A DNA stretch of 64,000 bases from NCEH01 sp043195195 (GTDB taxonomy: Bacteria > Pseudomonadota > Alphaproteobacteria > Rhizobiales > Xanthobacteraceae), in assembly GCF_043195195.1 (NCBI RefSeq), contig NZ_JBAFWT010000002.1, positions 62,001-126,000 on the forward strand. The letters run 5' to 3'. The position numbers and the translations under genes are program-made. Of the stretch, positions 29,794-38,630 are shown piece by piece. A model generated the notes under the pieces. That model saw nothing but the letters and a program-made list of their open reading frames with translations. It was not told the DNA's origin and made no database searches. The first letter of the stretch is position 1. Each line of letters starts with the position of its first letter.

Positions 29794-31326
29794 ATGGAGA
29801 GTCCTGATTCGGACGGCAAAATCTTTCTCGGCGCTAGCGTCGCAGGAAAGACGGTGCATCCCCAATATCTCAGTTTGCGCCTCGCCAACCGCCACGGCCT
29901 TGTGACCGGGGCCACCGGCACCGGCAAGACCGTGACGCTCCAGGGGATGGCGGAAGGCTTCTCCCGGGCCGGCGTGCCGGTGTTCGCGGCCGACATCAAG
30001 GGCGATCTCTCCGGCGTCGCGGCCAAGGGAGAGGGCAAGGATTTCCTGCTCCAGCGGGCCAAGGAGGTCGGGATCGCCTATGAGGCCGATACCTTCCCCG
30101 TGATCTTCTGGGACCTGTTTGGAGCGCAGGGCCATCCGGTCCGCGCCACCGTGTCCGAGATGGGGCCGTTGCTGCTGGCGCGGCTCATGGGCCTGAACGA
30201 GACCCAGGAAGGCGTGCTGAACATCGTGTTCCGCGTCGCCGACGAGGAAGGCCTGCTGCTGCTCGATCTGAAGGATCTGCGCGCGACCCTCGCCTGGGTG
30301 GCGCAGAATGCGAAAAGCCTGTCCGCGCAATATGGCAACGTTTCCGCCGCCAGCGTCGGCGCCATCCAGCGCCAGCTCCTGATGCTGGAGAACCAGGGCG
30401 CCGACAGCTTTTTCGGCGAGCCGGCGCTGGATATCCGCGACCTCATGCGCATCGATCGTTCCGGCTACGGGACGATCTCCATCCTCGCGGCCGACAAGCT
30501 GATGGGCGCGCCGCGCCTTTATTCCTGCTTTCTCCTGTGGCTGCTCTCCGAGCTGTTCGAGCAATTGCCCGAGGTGGGGGACGTGGAGAAACCCAAGCTC
30601 GTGTTCTTCTTCGATGAAGCCCATCTGCTGTTCGACGAGGCGCCGAAGGCGCTGCTGGAGAAAGTGGAGCAAGTGGTGCGGCTGATCCGCTCCAAGGGGG
30701 TGGGGGTCTATTTCGTCACCCAGAATCCGCTCGACGTGCCGCAGAGCGTGCTCGCGCAGCTTGGCAACCGGGTCCAGCACGCGCTCCGCGCCTTCACGCC
30801 GCGCGACCAGAAGGCGGTGAAGGCGGCCGCGGAAACGTTTCGCCCCAATCCCAAGCTGGATACCGCGCAGGTGATCATGGAGCTGGGCAAGGGCGAGGCC
30901 CTGGTCTCCACCTTGGAAGGCAATGGCACGCCCACAATGGTGGAGCGCACGCTGATCCGCCCGCCGTCGGCGCGGATCGGCCCGGTGAGTGCGGCGGAGC
31001 GGAGCGAGATCTTGCGCCAGAGCCCGGTCGGACATCTCTATGACACGCCGATCGATCGCGAATCGGCATTCGAGAGTCTCAAGCAGCGCGCGGCGGAGAA
31101 AAGCGCGCCGGAAGCGCACGTGCCTGAGCCGCGCGCACCGGAAAAGTCTGCCGGGCGCGCCTCGGTGCCGCGCACGGGAACCGCGCCGCCCCGCACCCCG
31201 GCCTCCACCCGCATGAGCACGACCGAAGTGGTCGTGCGGCAAGTCGCACGTTCACTCGCCTCGCAGGTGGGAACCCAGCTCGGCAAGGCGATTTTGCGGG
31301 GCATCCTCGGCAGCATCAGCCGTTGA
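29794..31326 (+). CDS. HerA-like/DUF853 ATPase (YjgR type)
   Basis: 510 residues from ATG 29794, GGGAGG upstream. Walker A is GATGTGKTVTL, the Walker B region VFFFDEAHLLF, and YFVTQNPLDVPQSVLAQLGNRVQHALR is the arginine-containing segment of HerA/FtsK-type ATPases in the DUF853 family. The C-terminus is Pro/Ala-rich with a final helix (QVGTQLGKAILRGILG). Family members are widespread and single, function unsettled. Confidence 0.9.
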   Translation: MESPDSDGKIFLGASVAGKTVHPQYLSLRLANRHGLVTGATGTGKTVTLQGMAEGFSRAGVPVFAADIKGDLSGVAAKGEGKDFLLQRAKEVGIAYEADTFPVIFWDLFGAQGHPVRATVSEMGPLLLARLMGLNETQEGVLNIVFRVADEEGLLLLDLKDLRATLAWVAQNAKSLSAQYGNVSAASVGAIQRQLLMLENQGADSFFGEPALDIRDLMRIDRSGYGTISILAADKLMGAPRLYSCFLLWLLSELFEQLPEVGDVEKPKLVFFFDEAHLLFDEAPKALLEKVEQVVRLIRSKGVGVYFVTQNPLDVPQSVLAQLGNRVQHALRAFTPRDQKAVKAAAETFRPNPKLDTAQVIMELGKGEALVSTLEGNGTPTMVERTLIRPPSARIGPVSAAERSEILRQSPVGHLYDTPIDRESAFESLKQRAAEKSAPEAHVPEPRAPEKSAGRASVPRTGTAPPRTPASTRMSTTEVVVRQVARSLASQVGTQLGKAILRGILGSISR

Positions 31327-31474
31327 CGGCCGTACGGCAACGGTTGCGTGCCCGGTGCGATGTGGTAACAATATAGGCGAGTCGAACGTGATTGCGGGGT
31401 TACGTTCGGCCGGAGCTGCTTAACCGGCGCCCCGGCCGTGCAGTGGCCGGTGTGCTTCCAAATGGGAGCGCCCC

Positions 31475-31912
31475 ATGAAGGTGTTGCCAACTGCTCGTAT
31501 TCTTATTGTCGACTCGGACCCCGCACGCCGCGAAATCACAACTGTTGGCCTAAAGGCCCTCGGTGTCGGGGCCGTTACGGAAGTCTCCTCCATCGAAGAA
31601 GCGCTGGCCGCTCCGCGCGCTTTTGACGTGATCGTGGTTCAGGCCGCGTCGGTGGATCTGGTGCCGGACCATCCTTTCCGTGATGGGCCGGACGCCATTC
31701 CCGGCATCCTGGTCACCGAAGGGCCTTCCACCGTGCTGGCGCGACTTGCCAGCCGCGCAGGCTACGATGCCGCGATCGCTATGCCTCTGCTTCCGCGCCT
31801 GCTCTATCGGCGTATCGGCTCCGTGCTTCAGAAGGCGCGCCGCGCGCAACGGCCTGCCCTCGCGAGCCATGAGGATGGTGCCGTACGCAGTCCGCTGCTC
31901 GCCGCGAGCTGA
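31475..31912 (+). CDS. degenerate receiver-domain protein (pseudo-receiver)
   Basis: 145 residues. RILIVDSDPARREITTVGL keeps the acidic pair of a receiver domain. The phosphorylation-site strand reads FDVIVVQAAS, so the Asp is missing, and the conserved Lys near AIAMPLLPRLLYRRI is missing also. It probably does not take a phosphate. It resembles ANTAR-less, NasT-like receivers at the N-terminus. A stand-alone adaptor or relic. Confidence 0.7.
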   Translation: MKVLPTARILIVDSDPARREITTVGLKALGVGAVTEVSSIEEALAAPRAFDVIVVQAASVDLVPDHPFRDGPDAIPGILVTEGPSTVLARLASRAGYDAAIAMPLLPRLLYRRIGSVLQKARRAQRPALASHEDGAVRSPLLAAS

Positions 31913-32091
31913 AGACTGTTCGCGGGGCGCTTTCTGACGGGGCTTCAATAGCTTGACCTCTCGGCGGGAGGCGGGGCCGCATTTTTGCGGTCCTGCCGCC
32001 CCCGCTCCATCTTGCCTCCAGCCGCGGGGCGGCCCAGCATCGCGCCCGAGTCCCCGGCCATATGGCTGCGGGGGGCGATGAGGAGTGGCAG

Positions 32092-33474
32092 ATGGCGCTG
32101 GACCGGGTTCTCGATCGGATCGACGCGCAACGCGATGCAAGCCTTGGCCGGCTGAGCGATTTTCTGCGCATCGAGAGCATTTCCACCGATCCCGCCTTCG
32201 CCCAGGAGTGCCGCCGGGCCGCGACGTTCGCCGCCGATTCGCTGAAGGAACTCGGCTTTTCCGCAGAAGTTCATGACACCACCGGACATCCCGTCGTGGT
32301 CGGCAAGACCCAGACCGGCGCCGCCCGCCGGGTGCTGTTCTACGGCCATTACGACGTCCAGCCGGTCGACCCCCTGGAGTTGTGGAACAGCCCGCCCTTC
32401 GATCCGCAGATCCGCACCAGCGCCGACGGCCGCGAACAGATCGTGGCGCGGGGGGCGAGCGACGACAAGGGGCAGATCTTTACCTTCCTGGAAGCCCTGC
32501 GCGCCCATCGCGACGTGACCGGAACGCTGCCGGTGGATGTGACGGTGTTGCTGGAGGGGGAGGAGGAATGCGGCTCGCCTAGCCTACCGGCCTTCCTCAA
32601 GGCCCATGGAGAGGAGCTCAAGGCCGATGTCGCTTTGGTTTGCGACACCGGCATGTGGGATCGCGGGACCCCGGCCATCACCACGTCGCTGCGCGGCATG
32701 CTGCATGCGGAGATCGTCGTCACGGGCGCAAGCCGCGACCTGCATTCCGGCCTGTTCGGCGGCGCGGCCCGCAATCCGCTCCATGTGCTCGCGCGGCTGA
32801 TCGCGGATGTGCACGATGCCAAGGGCCGCATCACCATTCCCGGCTTCTACGACGATGTGCGCGAGCCGACCGCCGCCGTGCGGGCTCAATGGGAGCGCCT
32901 CGGCTTGACCGCCGAAGCCTTCCTCGGCCCGGTGGGCCTGTCCATCTCCACCGGTGAGGCGGACCGGCTGCTGATCGAGCAGATCCAGTCGCGACCCACG
33001 TTCGAGGTGAACGGCCTGTTCGGCGGCTATATGGGGCAGGGCACCAAGACCATCATTCCCGCCAAGGCGACTGCAAAGGTCACGTTCCGCCTGGTCGCGG
33101 CGCAGGATCCCAAAGCCATCCGCTCGGCCTTCGAGGCGTTCGTGAAGGCGCGCATTCCGGCCGATTGCCAGCTCGACCTGACGCTCGGCGAAGGCAGCCC
33201 GGCGGTGATGGTGCCGCCGGACAGCCCCGACCTCGCCAAGGCGGCCGCCGCGCTGGAGGCGGAATGGGGCGTCGCGCCGGTGACCATCGGCAGCGGCGGG
33301 TCCATCCCCATCGTCGGCCAGTTCAAGGCGGCGCTCGGCATAGACACGCTGCTGATCGGCTTTGCCCTGGACGATGACCGGATTCATTCGCCGAATGAGA
33401 AATACGATCTGCGCTCCTTCCGCCAAGGCACCCGCAGCTGGGCAAGAATTCTCAGCGCCTTGGCTGCGGAATAG
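32092..33474 (+). CDS. M20 family dipeptidase
   Basis: 460 residues from ATG 32092, with GAGGAG 6 bases before. Metal ligands appear in FYGHYDVQPVDP (His and Asp), GASDDKGQ (bridging Asp), LEGEEECGS (catalytic Glu pair), and a late His in DDDRIHSPNEKYDL. The dimerisation domain includes ASRDLHSGLFGG. Hydrolyses dipeptides in the cytosol. Alone between short intergenic regions. Confidence 0.93.
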   Translation: MALDRVLDRIDAQRDASLGRLSDFLRIESISTDPAFAQECRRAATFAADSLKELGFSAEVHDTTGHPVVVGKTQTGAARRVLFYGHYDVQPVDPLELWNSPPFDPQIRTSADGREQIVARGASDDKGQIFTFLEALRAHRDVTGTLPVDVTVLLEGEEECGSPSLPAFLKAHGEELKADVALVCDTGMWDRGTPAITTSLRGMLHAEIVVTGASRDLHSGLFGGAARNPLHVLARLIADVHDAKGRITIPGFYDDVREPTAAVRAQWERLGLTAEAFLGPVGLSISTGEADRLLIEQIQSRPTFEVNGLFGGYMGQGTKTIIPAKATAKVTFRLVAAQDPKAIRSAFEAFVKARIPADCQLDLTLGEGSPAVMVPPDSPDLAKAAAALEAEWGVAPVTIGSGGSIPIVGQFKAALGIDTLLIGFALDDDRIHSPNEKYDLRSFRQGTRSWARILSALAAE

Positions 33475-33543
33475 CGCCACGCGTGGCTTCCCCCTTGCCC
33501 GCATTTCTGGCACGTAACCCGTGAAGCCGGTGCGGGGAACGCC

Positions 33544-34527
33544 ATGACGGATGCTGAAACCGAAGGCCTGGTCGATGCGTGGGCGTTCGATGGCAAGGGG
33601 CGCGCCCGCCCGCTGATTTGGGCCGATGTGGAAGCCGGCACCTGCCCCGAGGGCGGGTTCATATGGCTCAATTTCCGCCATCACCATCGCCGCCCCCAGG
33701 AATGGTTGCGAACCCGCTCTGGGATCGAGCCCGTCATCATCGATGCCATGCTGGACGATGAATCGCGCCCCCGCTGCTCGATGTTCGCAGATGGCGCGAT
33801 GCTGGTGCTGCGCGGCATCAATCTGCATCGTAATGCGCTGCCGGAGGACCCGCTTTCGGTCTATTTCTGGGTCGACGCCAAGCGGGTGATCTCATTTCAC
33901 CACGAGCCGATTTCCGCCCTTGCGGACTATGCGGATTCCCTCAGCCGGCGCCATTGCGCCCATACCCAGGGCGAGATGGTCGCCGAAGTGGCGATGCGCC
34001 TCGTGGACCGCCTCGATGCGGTGGTCGCGAGCCTGATGGACGAGGCCGACGAGCTGGAAGATCTCGTCCCCACCACCGGGTCCGGCGACATGCTGCCCAA
34101 GCTTGCGGTGCTGCGGCGTGTCTCCATCAAGCTGCGCCGGCACATCGCGCCGCAGCGCGAGGCGCTGAACCATTTTTCGCTGGAGGACGATCCCTGGATC
34201 GGCCCGAAGGACCGCAACCGGTTGCGGGACGCCGGGGACCGGGTGGCGCGCTTCACCGAAGAATTGGATTCAATCCGCGAACGGGCCTCCCTGATCCGCG
34301 ACCAATTGGTGGATCGGCGCGCCGAGCAGATGAACCAATCCATGCTGGTGCTGGCGGTCGTGACCGTGGTGTTCGCGCCGCTGACGCTGATCTCCGGCCT
34401 GTTCGGCATGAATGTGGGCGGCATTCCCGGCACGCAGGATCCGGATTCCTTCTGGGTCATCTCCGTGATCCTGGTGATGTTCGCGTCCGGCCTCGTGGTG
34501 TTGTTCCGCCGGCTGAAATGGATCTGA
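33544..34527 (+). CDS. zntB: ZntB/CorA-family metal transporter
   Basis: 327 residues. A long soluble domain ends in two C-terminal membrane helices. LTLISGLFGMNVGGIPG holds the GMN signature with the ZntB-like form GMNVGG, and the second helix is VISVILVMFASGLVVLF. ZntB-type proteins move zinc. CorA function cannot be excluded by sequence alone. Confidence 0.9.
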   Translation: MTDAETEGLVDAWAFDGKGRARPLIWADVEAGTCPEGGFIWLNFRHHHRRPQEWLRTRSGIEPVIIDAMLDDESRPRCSMFADGAMLVLRGINLHRNALPEDPLSVYFWVDAKRVISFHHEPISALADYADSLSRRHCAHTQGEMVAEVAMRLVDRLDAVVASLMDEADELEDLVPTTGSGDMLPKLAVLRRVSIKLRRHIAPQREALNHFSLEDDPWIGPKDRNRLRDAGDRVARFTEELDSIRERASLIRDQLVDRRAEQMNQSMLVLAVVTVVFAPLTLISGLFGMNVGGIPGTQDPDSFWVISVILVMFASGLVVLFRRLKWI

Positions 34528-34581
34528 TGTAAAAGCCCGCGCGGCGGCCTTTGTTCGAGGCTTCGCAGCCCTGAAAAGAAA

Positions 34582-34615
34582 AAGGGCACCGCGCCAAGCC
34601 TGGCCGGGTGCCCTT
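34582..34615 (-). terminator. terminator of the glycosyltransferase gene
   Basis: Arms AAGGGCACC (34582-34590) and GGTGCCCTT (34607-34615). On the minus strand the stem leads into TTTTTCTTTTC. It lies between the converging zntB and glycosyltransferase genes. Confidence 0.85.
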
Positions 34616-34639
34616 GCGTTTGGGGTTCTGTCCGAGGGT

Positions 34640-36277
34640 CTATTTGCCGCCGGCGAACACGCTCGGGAAGGTGCGGCCGCGCACGTCATAGACGCGGGCA
34701 TAGACCACACCGTCGCGCTCCACCTGCACCAGGACCGGCGCCTGGACCTGCGCGCAATAGAATTCGCCCAGCATGAGCGCGAAATCCGCGCCTGAGGTAT
34801 CATAGGTGGTCTGGTAGCGCGGGCCGAGTTCCTCCGCCGCCGCATTGTGCGGCCCGCAGACCGCCACCTTGAACTTGCGGCCCTGAGGCAGGGTGCGGCG
34901 ATGTTCGTCCACATATTCGTCCAGCTCGGCGGCGGCCTGTTTGAACGCGAGGCCCCAATAATCCAGCATGAACTGGCTGTCCGCCCCGCGCACGCCGCCG
35001 ACCAGATGGTTGTAATAGGTGTATTCGTAGGGATGGAGCTTGGCGAATTCCACCGCCGGGAAGGCGAGGCCGATCACGAACAGTCCGGCCACGACGGCGC
35101 GGGCGGGGCCGGCGGTGCGGCCGAGCCGGCTTGCATATTGCCAGATCCAATTGCCGGCGAGGCCTCCGAGCAGGGCCAGGGCCGGGGTGACGAAGACGAA
35201 ATGGCGGATGCCGTTGTACATCACGGGGCGCGTGACCACGGTGAGCAGGATCGGGAAAGCCGCCGCCGAGGCGATCAGCAGGAGCATGGCCCGCCGTGTG
35301 CTCGAGCCCTTGCCGAAGAACGCGCCCAGGCCCGCCCCGGCGGCGCCGATGATCGAGAGGCCGAGGAAGATTTCCGGCATCTGCACGGAGAGCAGCGTCG
35401 GCACATAGGTGCGCGGCATGTCCGGCACGAGAACCTGTCGGCCCTCATACAGCTCGCGCCAGGGCACTTCCCAGAAATTGGAATAATAGGCCAGAGCACG
35501 CAGGGGATTGAGCGGCTCGACCACCGCCCACGGCCAGACCAGGCCGAGCACCAGATAGGAAAGCGGCAAACCGAGCGCCATCAGCCCGAGAAAGCCGGCG
35601 AACCGTTCCAACGCGGGCTTGAACCCAAGATTCCGCCATTCCACAGCCAGAAGCAGCATGAAGGCGAAGCCGGCATAGGCGACGACGATCAGCCCCAGCA
35701 CCCTGGTACCGCCTGCGAGGCCGAGCGTGAAGCCGAAGAGGGTGACGGTGCGCCAAGTGGGCTTGGCATATTCGTCAAGCGCCCGGACCACGGAATAGAG
35801 CAGGCCAGCAACCGCGACCGCGAAGGGGGCATCCTTCGCATTCATGAACATATGGCCGTAATAGAGTGGGCAGATCACCAGGAGGCATAGGGCGATCAGC
35901 CCGCAGACCGGGCCGCCGAGCCGGCGCCCGGTGCGCCAGACGATGGCGAAGCCGATGATGCCGACGGTGGCTCCCAGGAGCCGACGGACGCTGAAAATAT
36001 CGGCCGCCGGTATCCACTTATGGATGGCGGCGGCGATCAGGTCGAACCCACCGCCATAATAATAAAGATTTACGAACGAGAAAACGCGGTCCTGTGAGAG
36101 CCGTGAATTGAAATATTTGTACAGCAGATCGCCATATTGCGAGTGGGTGAAATCATCCCATCCCAGGCCATAGTCACCAAAGGTAAAGACGGCGAGCAGA
36201 AATAAAGCCGCGATCAGGGCCAAGGCGAAGCGATCAACGCTCGAGGCGGGCAGACGGAAGGCACTTGCGACACGCAT
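34640..36277 (-). CDS. multi-pass membrane glycosyltransferase (PMT/GT39-GT83-like)
   Basis: 545 residues with roughly ten to eleven membrane helices. The first loop has FGDYGLGWDDFTHSQYGD with the acidic pair typical of GT-C dolichyl- or undecaprenyl-phosphate sugar-dependent transferases, and GHMFMNAKDAPFAV is a second catalytic-loop signature. The C-terminal soluble domain (from about 430) is periplasmic. Sugar and acceptor are unknown. It could decorate lipid A, proteins or a polysaccharide. Confidence 0.85.
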   Translation of the reverse strand: MRVASAFRLPASSVDRFALALIAALFLLAVFTFGDYGLGWDDFTHSQYGDLLYKYFNSRLSQDRVFSFVNLYYYGGGFDLIAAAIHKWIPAADIFSVRRLLGATVGIIGFAIVWRTGRRLGGPVCGLIALCLLVICPLYYGHMFMNAKDAPFAVAVAGLLYSVVRALDEYAKPTWRTVTLFGFTLGLAGGTRVLGLIVVAYAGFAFMLLLAVEWRNLGFKPALERFAGFLGLMALGLPLSYLVLGLVWPWAVVEPLNPLRALAYYSNFWEVPWRELYEGRQVLVPDMPRTYVPTLLSVQMPEIFLGLSIIGAAGAGLGAFFGKGSSTRRAMLLLIASAAAFPILLTVVTRPVMYNGIRHFVFVTPALALLGGLAGNWIWQYASRLGRTAGPARAVVAGLFVIGLAFPAVEFAKLHPYEYTYYNHLVGGVRGADSQFMLDYWGLAFKQAAAELDEYVDEHRRTLPQGRKFKVAVCGPHNAAAEELGPRYQTTYDTSGADFALMLGEFYCAQVQAPVLVQVERDGVVYARVYDVRGRTFPSVFAGGK

Positions 36278-36532
36278 GGAGGGAAGCTTCCAACTCTAAC
36301 GCTGTGCATCAGCTCCGAAAACGTGACCGCCGCGGGGCAGCATGGCGGCTGCCTCCATTCACATCCACGTGAGCACGCGACTATTTCTGTCCAGCACAAG
36401 CTATGCAAGAAATTTATGCATTGCGCCGCAGCAATTATCGCGGCTCTACAGTCAAATGCTGCGGAAATAAGCGCGCCGGTTGAACCTTGTGCGAAATTTG
36501 CAACTTTCCCGAGGTAATTTCGATAGATCAAG
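36278..36532. other. intergenic region upstream of the glycosyltransferase
   Basis: About 250 bases with mixed composition, no supported gene, probably the glycosyltransferase promoter. The A/T-rich stretch near 36400-36480 (AAGAAATTTATGCATTG) is the likely core. Confidence 0.4.
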
Positions 36533-36562
36533 CAAAAGGCCGGAGCTGAATGGCTCCGGCCT
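36533..36562 (-). terminator. sodB terminator
   Basis: Perfect 10-base arms, AGGCCGGAGC (36537-36546) and GCTCCGGCCT (36553-36562), followed on the minus strand by TTTT. It lies downstream of the superoxide dismutase stop. Confidence 0.9.
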
Positions 36563-36639
36563 CACGGGTCTGGGGATGCGTAGAACGCCACGCGGAACGC
36601 CATTTGGCGGACCGCCCGGAGTTAAAGGCGATAAAACTC

Positions 36640-37236
36640 TCAGGCAGCCTTGCTGTACAGCTCGGCCACATAGTCCCAATTGACCATGTGCTCGAGGAAC
36701 GCCTTGAGATAGTCGGGCCGGCGATTGCGGTAGTCGATATAATAGGAATGTTCCCACACATCGACGCCGAGCAGCGGCGTTCCGCCGTGAACCAGCGGGT
36801 TTTCGCCGTTCGGGGTCTTGGTGACGACGAACTTCCCGTCCTGCAGGGTAAGCCAGGCCCAGCCGGAGCCGAACTGACCAATGCCCGCGGCGGTGAAATC
36901 TTCCTTGAACTTGTCGAGGGACCCCATGTCCTCGATGATCTTCTTCTCGATCTCGCCGGGGATCGCACCGCCGCCATTGGGCTTCAGCCACTGCCAGAAA
37001 TGCAGATGGTTGTAGTGCTGTGCGGCGTTGTTGAAGAGGCCCGCATTCTTGCCGTAGGAGCCCGTTACAATTTCCTCAAGGGATTTTCCCTCGAATTCAG
37101 TTCCCTTTAGGAGATTATTACCGTTATTGACGTAAGCGAGATGATGCTTGTCGTGATGATATTCGAGGGTCTCGCGCGACATATAGGGTGCGAGAGCGTC
37201 GTAGGAATAAGGCAGGTCGGGAAGCGTGAAAGACAT
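36640..37236 (-). CDS. sodB: Fe/Mn superoxide dismutase
   Basis: 198 residues. Metal ligands lie in EYHHDKHHLAYV (first His), QHYNHLHFWQWL (second His), and DVWEHSYYIDYRNRRPDYL (Asp and His). HFWQWL and the GQFGSGWAWL run fit the iron or cambialistic type. No signal peptide, so cytosolic. Removes superoxide. Confidence 0.96.
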   Translation of the reverse strand: MSFTLPDLPYSYDALAPYMSRETLEYHHDKHHLAYVNNGNNLLKGTEFEGKSLEEIVTGSYGKNAGLFNNAAQHYNHLHFWQWLKPNGGGAIPGEIEKKIIEDMGSLDKFKEDFTAAGIGQFGSGWAWLTLQDGKFVVTKTPNGENPLVHGGTPLLGVDVWEHSYYIDYRNRRPDYLKAFLEHMVNWDYVAELYSKAA

Positions 37237-37429
37237 CTGGCGTCTCCGCGTTCGGTCCGGGAGGAGTTCTACGACCCCCCTGCCGGTAACCGGGCAGGGG
37301 CAGGCGCCTGAACTGCGACCTAGATAGGCCGGGCAGGGGCGGGGGACAACAGCGCATCGGGCTGAATTGTTTCTTTCTCCTTCTAATGTAAAGACCGGGA
37401 GCGCGCCGGTCGTGCGTGGAGTTGGGACT

Positions 37430-38578
37430 ATGTGGCGAATCCTGGTGGCTCTTGGTGTGTTCCTGGTGGTCGCGGGCCTTGTGGTCCTCGCCCTTGGAGC
37501 GGCGATTTTCGTGTCCTATTTCGGCAATGCCCTGATCGCCACCGGAGCGGTGAGCGTCTCCAGCGGCATTATCGTCGTCTGCCTCGCCCTGGTGCTCAAG
37601 GAAGTGGCGCGGATCAACGCACGCTTCGACGCGCTGGAAGGGCAGGGCGGTTCCGCCGGTGCCGCGCCGCTGGCGCTCGCCGACGACCATGCCGAGCGCG
37701 AAGCTCAGGAAGAGGATTACGCGCCGCTCGACGAATACGAGCCGCCGGCTGCGCTGCGCGAGCCAGCCGCCCGCGCCCGCCTGCCCTTCGGCGACGCCGA
37801 GCCAGCGCCGGATCTGCGGCGCGGCCGGGTGCTGGATCGGCCCCAGGAGCATGACGCGCCGGTGCCGGAGCGGGTGGTCGCCGAACGGGCGGGCCTCGAA
37901 CGCGCGCTCGATCGCTCGCTTGAGCGCGCGGCGGAACAGATGCCGGAGCGCGGCGCTTTCGAACGGGCACCGGCGGCGCGCAATCCGCTTGACCGTCCCT
38001 CGCTCGACCGGCCGCCGCAGCCCCGCGCCCCGCAAGAGCGCCCCCCACAGGAACGGACAGCCGAGCGCAACCCGCTGGACCGCAACCCGTTCGACCGCAT
38101 CCCGGCGGATCGCATGCCGTTCGCCTCCTCGCCGGAGCGCTCCCCCGAACTTCCGCTTCCCGAGCGGGCACAGGAACGCGCGCCGCAGGAGCGTCCGCCG
38201 CAGCCGCGCATGCCGCAGGATCGCGCGCCGCAACAAGACCGCACCGAACGGGCCCCGCCTCCTCGTGCCCCTCAGGAGCGTCCGGTTCAGGACCGTCCGG
38301 TGCGCCCGCGCATCGGCTCGGACCTGTTGCCCGAGCGGCAGGCGGACATCGCGCCCCAGGAGCCTTCCGCCCCGCAGGTTCCAGCGACGACCCGGCCCCC
38401 GGCGCGGCGCACCGAGATGCCTGAGCCCACCGTGCTCAAATCAGGCATCGTGGGTGGCATGGCCTACACGCTCTATTCCGACGGCTCCATCCAGGCCGAA
38501 CTGCCGGACGGCGTGCTGCGCTTCTCCTCGCTGCAGGAATTGCGCGACCACGTTTCGAAATCGTCTCCGCCCAGATGA
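37430..38578 (+). CDS. membrane-anchored Pro/Arg/Glu-rich low-complexity protein
   Basis: 382 residues from ATG 37430. Two hydrophobic helices (about 4-28 and 32-55) are followed by about 250 residues of low complexity, rich in P-Q-E-R and L-D-R units such as NPLDRNPFDR and APQERPPQ. A compact conserved end follows from about 345: LKSGIVGGMAYTLYSDGSIQAEL, FSSLQELRDHV. The end domain occurs in related Rhizobiales proteins. A long disordered spacer between membrane and end domain suggests a scaffold or envelope-spanning role. Function unknown. Confidence 0.75.
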   Translation: MWRILVALGVFLVVAGLVVLALGAAIFVSYFGNALIATGAVSVSSGIIVVCLALVLKEVARINARFDALEGQGGSAGAAPLALADDHAEREAQEEDYAPLDEYEPPAALREPAARARLPFGDAEPAPDLRRGRVLDRPQEHDAPVPERVVAERAGLERALDRSLERAAEQMPERGAFERAPAARNPLDRPSLDRPPQPRAPQERPPQERTAERNPLDRNPFDRIPADRMPFASSPERSPELPLPERAQERAPQERPPQPRMPQDRAPQQDRTERAPPPRAPQERPVQDRPVRPRIGSDLLPERQADIAPQEPSAPQVPATTRPPARRTEMPEPTVLKSGIVGGMAYTLYSDGSIQAELPDGVLRFSSLQELRDHVSKSSPPR

Positions 38579-38630
38579 GGTGAGCGAGCCGGGTGCCTCG
38601 GGCATCCCGGCGCCACGCCCTCTCGTGCGG

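Noticed and set aside
37124..38236. 370-codon minus-strand frame opposite the low-complexity membrane protein
   Set aside because: Composition is repetitive Arg/Gly/Ala, mirrored from the repeats on the + strand. No ribosome site.
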